The notes under the pieces were generated by a model that was given only the letters and a program-made list of their open reading frames with translations, made no database searches and was not told the origin of the DNA. 46,118 nucleotides of DNA, taken from assembly GCA_026398065.1 (NCBI GenBank), contig JAPLTR010000248.1, forward strand, positions 1 through 46,118, given 5' to 3'. Positions 16,658 through 21,083 of this stretch are shown piece by piece (the first letter of the stretch is position 1; each line of letters begins with the position of its first letter). The stretch is from Verrucomicrobiota bacterium (lineage in GTDB: Bacteria > Verrucomicrobiota > Verrucomicrobiia > Opitutales > Opitutaceae). A program made the translations under genes and the position numbers.

Positions 16658-16733
16658 CGGAGTGTAGCCTAGATAGTCAGGCACTCGGCTTGGGACCGAG
16701 ATGACGCGGGCGCAAATCCCGCTGCTCCGACCA
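16658..16733 (+). tRNA. tRNA-Pro (anticodon TGG)
   Basis: Acceptor CGGAGTG/TGCTCCG, anticodon stem CTCGG/CCGAG with loop CTTGGGA, T-arm GCGGG-CGCAAAT-CCCGC, CCA encoded. The C1 start and CTTGGGA loop are typical of bacterial tRNA-Pro. Confidence 0.9.
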
Positions 16734-16745
16734 ATTTCTGTTTAT

Positions 16746-16821
16746 CAGGTGCGTGGCTCAGTCAGCGGAGCACCGGCCCGTGACGCCGGGGAAGCGGGTG
16801 CAACTCCCGCCCACCTGACCA
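16746..16821 (+). tRNA. tRNA-His (anticodon GTG)
   Basis: Anticodon stem CCGGC/GCCGG with loop CCGTGAC (C33), T-arm GCGGG-TGCAACT-CCCGC, 3' end CCACCTG-A-CCA. The 5' boundary is one base uncertain: T16745 could pair as an extra position. The G-1 expected of tRNA-His is not present. Confidence 0.82.
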
Positions 16822-16823
16822 AT

Positions 16824-16900
16824 GTGACCGAGGACCAACTAGCAGAGTCGCCTGCCTGTCGAGCAGGAGATAGCGGGGGCAGCACCCGTCGGTCGCGCCA
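16824..16900 (+). tRNA. tRNA-Asp (anticodon GTC)
   Basis: Acceptor GTGACCG/CGGTCGC, anticodon stem CCTGC/GCAGG with loop CTGTCGA, T-arm GCGGG-GGCAGCA-CCCGT, discriminator G, CCA encoded. Confidence 0.88.
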
Positions 16901-16905
16901 TTTTT

Positions 16906-16981
16906 CGAGGTGTCGCCTAGCAGCCAGGGCAGCTGGCCTACACCCAGCCGATCGGGGGTGCGAGTCCCTCCACCTCGACCA
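16906..16981 (+). tRNA. tRNA-Val (anticodon TAC)
   Basis: Acceptor CGAGGTG/CACCTCG, anticodon stem GCTGG/CCAGC with loop CCTACAC (C33), T-arm GGGGG-TGCGAGT-CCCTC, CCA encoded. Confidence 0.87.
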
Positions 16982-16988
16982 ATTTCAT

Positions 16989-17063
16989 TCCCCGGTAGTT
17001 CAACCAGGAGAACGCCGCACTGTTAATGCGGATGTGCAGGGGCGGAGCCTGCCTGGGGAGCCA
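16989..17063 (+). tRNA. tRNA-Asn (anticodon GTT)
   Basis: Acceptor TCCCCGG/CTGGGGA, D-arm GTTC-AACCAGGA-GAAC, anticodon stem CCGCA/TGCGG with loop CTGTTAA, T-arm GCAGG-GGCGGAG-CCTGC, discriminator G, CCA encoded. Confidence 0.9.
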
Positions 17064-17072
17064 GTTTTTCTT

Positions 17073-17148
17073 CGTCGGCGAGACAGCCAGTGACGTCACC
17101 TGCCCGACATGCAGGCATTGCCCGGAGCGACACCGGGGCCGACGACCA
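17073..17148 (+). tRNA. tRNA-Val (anticodon GAC)
   Basis: Acceptor CGTCGGC/GCCGACG, anticodon stem CCTGC/GCAGG with loop CCGACAT (C33), T-arm CCCGG-AGCGACA-CCGGG, CCA encoded. Confidence 0.87.
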
Positions 17149-17243
17149 TTTTTCATTTTGCGGGCGCCCACAGTTCGGGAACGCGCACGCTCAACGGCCG
17201 AAGCTCCTTGGAGCAAGGCCCCTAAGACAGAAAGGACAACGTC

Positions 17244-17336
17244 ATGCACGCTGCCCTCGCGGTTGCCTGGTGCGCGGTTGTCGCCCTCGTGCTCATTGCA
17301 CGCGGCGACTATCGCGATCGCCCGACCATCCGCTAA
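17244..17336 (+). CDS. Possible 30-aa hydrophobic peptide inside the array
   Basis: ATG preceded by AGAAAGGA (Shine-Dalgarno-like, 7-8 nt spacing). It encodes MHAALAVAWCAVVALVLIAR then GDYRDRPTIR. One hydrophobic helix with a positively charged tail, like small membrane or type I toxin-like peptides. It sits in the 254-nt gap between Val and Gln tRNA genes and is followed by a perfect hairpin. No homology is claimed. Confidence 0.4.
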   Translation: MHAALAVAWCAVVALVLIARGDYRDRPTIR

Positions 17337-17350
17337 CCTAGCAAACCACA

Positions 17351-17384
17351 CCGGCCCGGAGCTGCCCAGTGCACTCCGGGCCGG
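17351..17384 (+). terminator. Perfect 11-bp hairpin after the 30-aa ORF
   Basis: CCGGCCCGGAG and CTCCGGGCCGG are perfectly complementary, separated by 12 nt and followed by TTCAATTTC. A weak T run makes it terminator-like or a processing structure. Confidence 0.6.
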
Positions 17385-17402
17385 TTCAATTTCAGACTTC
17401 AT

Positions 17403-17477
17403 TGCGGTGTCGTCTAACCAGCAGGACAGCGGACTTTGACTCCGCGAATGGAGGTGCGACTCCTCCTGCCGCAGCCA
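17403..17477 (+). tRNA. tRNA-Gln (anticodon TTG)
   Basis: Acceptor TGCGGTG/TGCCGCA, anticodon stem GCGGA/TCCGC with loop CTTTGAC, T-arm GGAGG-TGCGACT-CCTCC, discriminator G, CCA encoded. Confidence 0.9.
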
Positions 17478-17483
17478 CTTTTT

Positions 17484-17558
17484 GGGTCGCAAGCTTTAAC
17501 AGTGAAGCCGCCGTCTCTTAAACGGCAGAACTCGGAGCATTACCGAGGCGTCCCACCA
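17484..17558 (+). tRNA. tRNA-Lys (anticodon CTT)
   Basis: Acceptor GGGTCGC/GCGTCCC with one T-T mismatch, D-arm GCTT-TAACAGTG-AAGC, anticodon stem GCCGT/ACGGC with loop CTCTTAA, T-arm CTCGG-AGCATTA-CCGAG, CCA encoded. Confidence 0.86.
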
Positions 17559-17562
17559 CTTT

Positions 17563-17640
17563 GGCTCGATGGCGCAGCAGTCAGCGCAGCTCCCTCATAA
17601 GGAGAAGGTCGCGGGTGCGAGTCCCGCTCGAGCCCCTCCA
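17563..17640 (+). tRNA. tRNA-Met (anticodon CAT), second copy
   Basis: Acceptor GGCTCGA/TCGAGCC, D-arm GCGC-AGCAGTCA-GCGC, loop CTCATAA as in elongator tRNA-Met, T-arm GCGGG-TGCGAGT-CCCGC. The 3' end reads C then CTCCA, so CCA is not directly encoded after the discriminator. Confidence 0.86.
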
Positions 17641-17645
17641 CTTTT

Positions 17646-17720
17646 GCCGTCGAAGCGTAAACCGAGACGCAGCCCGCTGGTATCGGGCAGATGGGGATGC
17701 AAACGCCCCCGATAGCTCCA
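17646..17720 (+). tRNA. tRNA-Thr (anticodon GGT)
   Basis: Acceptor GCCGTCG/CGATAGC (one mismatch, one wobble), D-arm GCGT-AAACCGAG-ACGC, anticodon stem GCCCG/CGGGC with loop CTGGTAT, T-loop TGCAAAC, 3' T-CCA. Confidence 0.84.
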
Positions 17721-17733
17721 CGGATTTTCCTCT

Positions 17734-17809
17734 GCCGGCGTAGCCCAACAGGAGAGGCACAACGTCGAGAACGTTGACAGTGCAGGTGCAACCCCTGCCG
17801 CCGGCACCA
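17734..17809 (+). tRNA. tRNA with GAG anticodon (Leu by code, class I shape)
   Basis: Acceptor GCCGGCG/CGCCGGC, anticodon stem CAACG/CGTTG with loop TCGAGAA (C33), T-arm GCAGG-TGCAACC-CCTGC, CCA encoded. By position the anticodon is GAG (Leu), but the variable loop is the short class I type, unlike a normal tRNA-Leu. True amino-acid identity is therefore uncertain. Confidence 0.7.
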
Positions 17810-17820
17810 ATTTCTTTTTC

Positions 17821-17905
17821 CGACGGGTGGTGGAATGCATACACGCGAGTCTCAGAAACTCGTGGGCGAGAGCCCATGCAGGTGCGAATCCTGTCCCGTC
17901 GACCA
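17821..17905 (+). tRNA. tRNA-Leu (anticodon CAG)
   Basis: Acceptor CGACGGG/CCCGTCG, anticodon stem CGAGT/ACTCG with loop CTCAGAA, a proper class II variable arm TGGGC-GAGA-GCCCA, T-arm GCAGG-TGCGAAT-CCTGT, CCA encoded. Confidence 0.9.
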
Positions 17906-17912
17906 GCTTTCG

Positions 17913-17996
17913 CGCGGAGTGTGCTTATTCGGAACAGGACACGATGCCGGCTTAAACCCGGTGCATTTCGGGGTGCAAGTCCCCGCTCCGCGACCA
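17913..17996 (+). tRNA. tRNA-Leu (anticodon TAA), enlarged D region
   Basis: Acceptor CGCGGAG/CTCCGCG, anticodon stem GCCGG/CCGGT with loop CTTAAAC, T-arm CGGGG-TGCAAGT-CCCCG, CCA encoded. It has a short variable loop of about six bases. About 26 nt lie between acceptor and anticodon stems, so the extra length sits in the D region instead of the variable arm. Confidence 0.8.
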
Positions 17997-17997
17997 C

Positions 17998-18083
17998 GCC
18001 GTTGTGGGTGCAAGGCGAACAGGACAGCCGCTCCGCTCAAACCGGAGAACCTTTGCGCGTGCAAGTCGCGCCAACGGCACCCA
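17998..18083 (+). tRNA. tRNA-Leu (anticodon CAA), enlarged D region
   Basis: Acceptor GCCGTTG/CAACGGC, anticodon stem CTCCG/CGGAG with loop CTCAAAC, T-arm GCGCG-TGCAAGT-CGCGC. The 3' end is ACCCA, one C more than discriminator plus CCA. Like the preceding Leu gene it has a long D region containing GAACAGGACA and a short variable loop. Confidence 0.8.
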
Positions 18084-18094
18084 TTTCCAAAATC

Positions 18095-18246
18095 AAATTT
18101 CCAGGCAGTGAGATCAGGGTTACTTCGCTTATCCGCGCGTGGTTGTCGGTTCGAGTCCGATCCTCTCCAGTTTTCACGGGGAGGTAGCTCAAGGGTAGAG
18201 CACGTTCAAATACCCCTGTTCGATTTTCTCCTGGAATTTATTTTTT
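18095..18246 (+). ncRNA. Y-RNA-like gene 1, with permuted tRNA-like module
   Basis: The closing stem AAATTTCCAGG/CCTGGAATTT is followed by a T tract. Next inside is the motif shared with three neighbours: C-AGTGA, eight variable bases (GATCAGGG) that pair with CCCTGTTC on the 3' side, then TTACTTCG, and GATTTTCT opposite AGTGA. The inner domain is a circularly permuted tRNA: T-arm GTCGG-TTCGAGT-CCGAT, acceptor half CCTCTCC, short loop, acceptor half GGGGAGG, then D-arm GCTC-AAGGGTA-GAGC. This is the architecture of bacterial YrlA Y RNAs that bind Ro60. Unlike the array tRNAs it keeps the canonical TTC and GG elbow bases. Confidence 0.85.
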
Positions 18247-18391
18247 CTGGGCAGTGAAGGTGAAGCTACTTCGCTCCAAACGATCCCGTGCCGGGCCTGC
18301 AAGCCACGGCTGCGAAAACGAGCGCCCGTTGTCGGTGAAAACCGCGGCGGGAAGGGCTCCAGGGAATCTTCGCCTGGTTTCTCCCAGAAAA
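18243..18391 (+). ncRNA. Y-RNA-like gene 2
   Basis: Closing stem TTTTCTGGG/CCCAGAAAA, then C-AGTGA, eight bases AGGTGAAG pairing with CTTCGCCT (one G-U), CTACTTCG, and GGTTTCT on the 3' side. The inner domain holds a CGGT-GAAA-ACCG hairpin and a GCCG/CGGC hairpin and is not evidently tRNA-like. Its first bases overlap the T tract of gene 1. Confidence 0.78.
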
Positions 18392-18398
18392 TCCCTTT

Positions 18399-18488
18399 CG
18401 AGGGCAGTGAGAGCACGGTTACTTCGGATACCATCCTCAACAGATGCGTGGTTCAAACCCACAAACCCGCGTTCGGTTTTCTCCCTCG
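18399..18488 (+). ncRNA. Y-RNA-like gene 3 (short form)
   Basis: Closing stem CGAGGG/CCCTCG, C-AGTGA, eight bases GAGCACGG pairing 7 of 8 with CCGCGTTC, TTACTTCG, GGTTTTCT. Inner hairpin GTGG-TTCAAAC-CCAC has a T-arm-like loop, but no D-arm counterpart exists. About 90 nt. Confidence 0.76.
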
Positions 18489-18498
18489 TCTCAATTTT

Positions 18499-18596
18499 GC
18501 GGGCAGTGAGTCTGCAGTTACTTCGAACCGGTCACGTCCTGTGGTCAGGACGCCCGGCAGGCCGCAAGGCCGTCTCTGCGCACGTGGTTCTCCCGC
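18499..18596 (+). ncRNA. Y-RNA-like gene 4
   Basis: Closing stem GCGGG/CCCGC, C-AGTGA, eight bases GTCTGCAG pairing 7 of 8 with CTGCGCAC, TTACTTCG, GGTTCT. The inner domain has hairpins GTCCTG-TGGT-CAGGAC and GGCC-GCAA-GGCC. It ends about 80 nt before rsr. Confidence 0.76.
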
Positions 18597-18604
18597 TTAT
18601 ACCA

Positions 18605-18654
18605 CCGTCTCCCGGCGTTCCGGGCTATCCCTCCGCGGGCCGATCAGCCCGCGG
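18605..18654 (+). promoter_or_regulatory. Two hairpins in the rsr leader
   Basis: CCCGG-CGTT-CCGGG (18611-18624) and CCGCGGGC-cgatca-GCCCGCGG (18632-18653) lie directly before the rsr ribosome binding region (ATGGAGGCCACC then ATG). They may shield or process the mRNA between the Y-RNA genes and rsr. Confidence 0.45.
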
Positions 18655-18679
18655 TCTCAGTCAAGAAATGGAGGCCACC

Positions 18680-20119
18680 ATGGCCAAATTCAGCATCCTC
18701 AATGTCCTGTCGCGCGGCTCGCCTGCGCCCAACACCGTCAATTTCGCCGGCGGTCTCGCCTTCACGTCGACCGCCAAGCTCGAGCTCGTCTCGGTGCTCC
18801 TCACCACGTTTCTCGAGGACGAATTCTACCGCACCGAGCAGCAGACCACGGCCAAGATCCGGGAGCTCATCGTCAAGGTCGGCGATCCGCGCTTCGTGGC
18901 CAAGGCGGCGCTGTATGCCCGTCACACCTACGGTATGCGCTCGGTGAGCCACCTCGTCGCCGGCGAGCTCGCCAAGTCCGTCAAGAGCGCGCGCTGGACC
19001 AAGGCGTTCTACGCGCAGGTCGTCCGCCGCCCGGACGACGTGCTGGAGACGCTCGGCTACTACCTCGCCGTCTACGGCCGCCCCGTCCCGAACTCCCTGA
19101 AGAAGGGTCTCGGTGCGGCACTCGCCCGCTTCGACGAGCACCAGCTCGCCAAGTACCGCCGCGAGCACGGCGTGTTCAAGCTGGTCGACGCGGTCAACCT
19201 CGTCCGCCCGCCTTCCACGCCCGCGCTCTCGAAGCTGGTCCGGGGTGAACTCGCTCCCGCGCAGACGTGGGAGACGAAGCTCACCCAGGCCGGCGCCGCC
19301 GAGACGACCGCGCAGGCCGCCACCGCCAAGGCGCAGGCCTGGGGCGAGCTCGTGCGTGACCGCAAGCTCGGCTATCTCGCCCTGCTCCGCAACGTGCGCA
19401 ACATCCTGACGCACGCGCCGGAGTGGAGCGGCGAACTGTGCCGCCAGCTCGCCGACGAGTCCGCGGTCCGCCGCGCGCTCGTGTTCCCGTTTCAGTTTCT
19501 GTCCGCCGTCGAGGTGCTGAAGCAGGGCAACCTGTCCGGCGCCGCCGACGTGATGGCTGCGCTGAACACGGCGATCGACCACTCGCTCGCCAACGTGCCG
19601 GACTTCGGCGGCAAGACCCTCGTCGCGCTCGACTCGTCGGGCTCGATGGCCGGCCGCCCGCAGACGATCGGCTCGCTGTTCGCCGCCACGCTCGTCAAGG
19701 CGAGCGGCGCCGACCTGATGCTCTTCAGCGACGACGCCCGCTACGTCTCGCTGAACCGCCGCGACACCACGCTCACGGCCGCGCAGGGCATCCCGTTCAT
19801 CTCGGGCGGCACGAATTTCAATGCGATCTTCCAGCGCGCGAACCGCGCCTACGACCGCATCGTGATTCTGTCCGACATGCAGGGCTGGATCGGCGGCGGC
19901 GCGCCGGTCGAAGCCTTCCGCGACTACAAGATGCGCCACGCGGTGACGCCGCGCATCTACAGCTTCGACCTGAAGGGCTGCGGCACGCTGCAGTTCCCGC
20001 AGGAACGCGTGTACTGCCTCGCCGGTTGGAACGACCGCGTGTTCGAGATGATGCAGAAGCTCGACCGCGACCCCGAGGCCCTGATCCGCGACGTCGAGGC
20101 CGTGGCGCTGGCGGACTGA
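18680..20119 (+). CDS. rsr: Ro60/Rsr TROVE-domain protein
   Basis: RNA-binding ring protein of the Ro60 family, 479 aa, which binds misfolded RNA ends in its central hole and Y RNAs on its outer face. The N-terminal part is the helical HEAT-repeat TROVE ring (about 15-300; YARHTYGMRSVSHLVAGELAKS, GYYLAVYGRPVPNSLKKGL). The C-terminal part is a vWFA domain with an intact MIDAS start DSSGSMAG at about residue 318. The ATG at 18680 has an SD-like GGAGG; the frame is open for 140 codons upstream but only through the Y-RNA genes. It lies inside the tRNA array, directly downstream of four Y-RNA-like genes. In other bacteria rsr is found with Y RNA and rtcB, and an rtcB lies 3.4 kb downstream here. 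Confidence 0.95.
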   Translation: MAKFSILNVLSRGSPAPNTVNFAGGLAFTSTAKLELVSVLLTTFLEDEFYRTEQQTTAKIRELIVKVGDPRFVAKAALYARHTYGMRSVSHLVAGELAKSVKSARWTKAFYAQVVRRPDDVLETLGYYLAVYGRPVPNSLKKGLGAALARFDEHQLAKYRREHGVFKLVDAVNLVRPPSTPALSKLVRGELAPAQTWETKLTQAGAAETTAQAATAKAQAWGELVRDRKLGYLALLRNVRNILTHAPEWSGELCRQLADESAVRRALVFPFQFLSAVEVLKQGNLSGAADVMAALNTAIDHSLANVPDFGGKTLVALDSSGSMAGRPQTIGSLFAATLVKASGADLMLFSDDARYVSLNRRDTTLTAAQGIPFISGGTNFNAIFQRANRAYDRIVILSDMQGWIGGGAPVEAFRDYKMRHAVTPRIYSFDLKGCGTLQFPQERVYCLAGWNDRVFEMMQKLDRDPEALIRDVEAVALAD

Positions 20120-20155
20120 GCGCGGCAGAGCTGGTTCTCTGAAACAAAAACCATC

Positions 20156-20180
20156 CGGAGCCGGACGAGGTCTGGCTCCG
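20156..20180 (+). terminator. Hairpin between rsr and the second tRNA block
   Basis: CGGAGCC and GGCTCCG pair across an 11-nt loop, followed by a pyrimidine-rich tract with no strong T run. Attenuator-like or a processing site ahead of the Arg tRNA gene. Confidence 0.45.
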
Positions 20181-20189
20181 TTCCCTTTC

Positions 20190-20264
20190 CCCTTCATCGT
20201 CCAAGAGACAGGACGCGAGCCCGCGAAGCTCGAGATCGAGGTGCAAGTCCTCGTGAAGGGACCA
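20190..20264 (+). tRNA. tRNA-Arg (anticodon GCG)
   Basis: Acceptor CCCTTCA/TGAAGGG, D-arm GTCC-AAGAGACA-GGAC, anticodon stem CGAGC/GCTCG with loop CCGCGAA (C33), T-arm CGAGG-TGCAAGT-CCTCG, CCA encoded. Bacteria normally use ACG (inosine) rather than GCG for this box. Confidence 0.86.
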
Positions 20265-20271
20265 TTTTCTT

Positions 20272-20347
20272 CCTCGCGTGGTGAAATTATTATCATGCTG
20301 CGCTTCGAACGCTGTGTTGTGGGTGGGATTCCCGCCGCGAGGTCCAT
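20272..20347 (+). tRNA. tRNA-Arg (anticodon TCG)
   Basis: Acceptor CCTCGCG/CGCGAGG, anticodon loop CTTCGAA on a stem with one T-T mismatch, T-arm GTGGG-TGGGATT-CCCGC, 3' T-CCA. The D-loop AATTATTA is AT-rich with no GG. Confidence 0.83.
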
Positions 20348-20351
20348 TTCC

Positions 20352-20517
20352 TCCGCGTGGCCGACGGAGCGCGGTAGCGCGGAGAGGGCGTAGCCCTGAG
20401 CGAAGCGAGGGGTGAGACGTGCGGGTGCCCGCGAAGCGGGCGGCACGGCGAACAACAGCTCAGGCCTCCGCCTTCTAAGCGGACCGACGCAGGTGCAAGT
20501 CCTGCCGCGGGGACCAC
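20352..20517 (+). tRNA. tRNA-Arg (anticodon TCT) interrupted in the D-loop
   Basis: Acceptor CTCCGCG pairs CGCGGGG, then TG-GCCGAC as in the Ala and Trp genes of the array. About 88 nt of GC-rich, palindrome-containing sequence intervene (about 20367-20454), then AACAGCTCA-GGCC resumes the D-arm. Anticodon stem TCCGC/GCGGA with loop CTTCTAA, T-arm GCAGG-TGCAAGT-CCTGC, CCA encoded. Without the insert the gene is about 78 nt. The insert is either a REP-type insertion that kills the gene or an intervening sequence removed by RNA processing. Confidence 0.72.
20367..20454 (+). other. Intervening sequence in tRNA-Arg(TCT)
   Basis: About 88 bp between the two halves of the D-loop. It contains GCGCGGTAGCGCG, GGGCGTAGCCC, GAGCGAAGCGAG and CCCGC-GAA-GCGGG palindromes, in the style of the dispersed repeats in this window. 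Boundaries are uncertain by several bases. No group I/II hallmarks are seen at this size. Confidence 0.55.
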
Positions 20518-20518
20518 G

Positions 20519-20607
20519 GAGGGCAAATCCGCCGAGGCGCGGACACTGTTTCGAAAACAGCCGGACCGGCCTGACCGGTTGGGGTGCAAGACCTCTGCTC
20601 TCCGCCA
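20519..20607 (+). tRNA. tRNA-Ser (anticodon CGA)
   Basis: Acceptor GGAGGGC/GCTCTCC, D-arm TCCGC-CGAGGC-GCGGA, anticodon loop TTCGAAA, class II variable arm ACCGG-CCTGA-CCGGT, T-loop TGCAAGA, discriminator G, CCA encoded. Confidence 0.88.
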
Positions 20608-20615
20608 TTTTCTTT

Positions 20616-20689
20616 CCTCGCGTAGCTCAAAAGCAGAGCAATCGGCTGATAACCGATCGACCGCGGAGCGTTACCGTGCGCGAGGACCA
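20616..20689 (+). tRNA. tRNA-Ile (anticodon GAT)
   Basis: Acceptor CCTCGCG/CGCGAGG, D-arm GCTC-AAAAGCA-GAGC, anticodon stem ATCGG/CCGAT with loop CTGATAA, T-arm CGCGG-AGCGTTA-CCGTG, CCA encoded. Confidence 0.9.
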
Positions 20690-20696
20690 TTTTTTG

Positions 20697-20785
20697 GGAG
20701 GGCTAATTCCGGAAGCCGGGAGCCGCGGTGCTAACGCGTGCGGCGATTTTCCGTCGCTGAGGGGCGGGACCTCAGCCCTCCGCCA
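20697..20785 (+). tRNA. tRNA-Ser (anticodon GCT)
   Basis: Acceptor GGAGGGC/GCCCTCC, anticodon loop GTGCTAA on CGCG/CGCG, class II variable arm GCGA-TTTTCCG-TCGC, T-arm TGAGG-GGCGGGA-CCTCA, discriminator G, CCA encoded. Confidence 0.87.
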
Positions 20786-20786
20786 T

Positions 20787-20860
20787 TGCCGGGTCGTCTA
20801 ATAGCAGGACAGCGGTCTCTGAAGCCGCGAATGCATGTGCAAGTCATGCCCCGGCAGCCA
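20787..20860 (+). tRNA. tRNA-Gln (anticodon CTG)
   Basis: Acceptor TGCCGGG/CCCGGCA, D-arm GTCT-AATAGCA-GGAC, anticodon loop CTCTGAA, T-arm GCATG-TGCAAGT-CATGC, discriminator G, CCA encoded. Confidence 0.9.
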
Positions 20861-20868
20861 CTTTTCAT

Positions 20869-20943
20869 TCTCTGCAAGCATTGGCAGCGATGCAGCGGTT
20901 TCGTAAACCGCAGAGGCCGGCGCAAGCCCGGCGCGGAGATCCA
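20869..20943 (+). tRNA. tRNA-Thr (anticodon CGT)
   Basis: Acceptor TCTCTGC/GCGGAGA, D-arm GCAT-TGGCAGCG-ATGC, anticodon stem GCGGT/ACCGC with loop TTCGTAA, T-arm GCCGG-CGCAAGC-CCGGC, 3' T-CCA. Last gene of the array. Confidence 0.89.
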
Positions 20944-20978
20944 TTTTCCTGTCTCGTCGAGTATCGGCGAAGCGCGGG

Positions 20979-21000
20979 TCGCAAAAAAGAACTCACACCG
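20979..21000. repeat. Right arm of 22-bp inverted repeat flanking the array
   Basis: Exact reverse complement of 15221-15242 (core CGCAAAAAAGAACTCACACC). It lies 36 nt after the last tRNA and 84 nt before the HNH gene. No similarity continues beyond the 22 bp. Confidence 0.85.
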
Positions 21001-21083
21001 ACGTGGGGCTGGGCTGTGCCGGCGATGGGCCGTTTCCGTTTTCCGTCCGCTTTCATTCTTCAAATTTCAACTCACCTCCTCCC

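Noticed and set aside
18254-18679. N-terminal extension of the Ro60 frame
   Set aside because: It runs through the Y-RNA-like genes; the TROVE fold begins right after the ATG at 18680 with an SD.
15408-20943. Amber-suppressor tRNA that could read the PIN-toxin TAG
   Set aside because: All 31 anticodon loops were read; none carries CTA.
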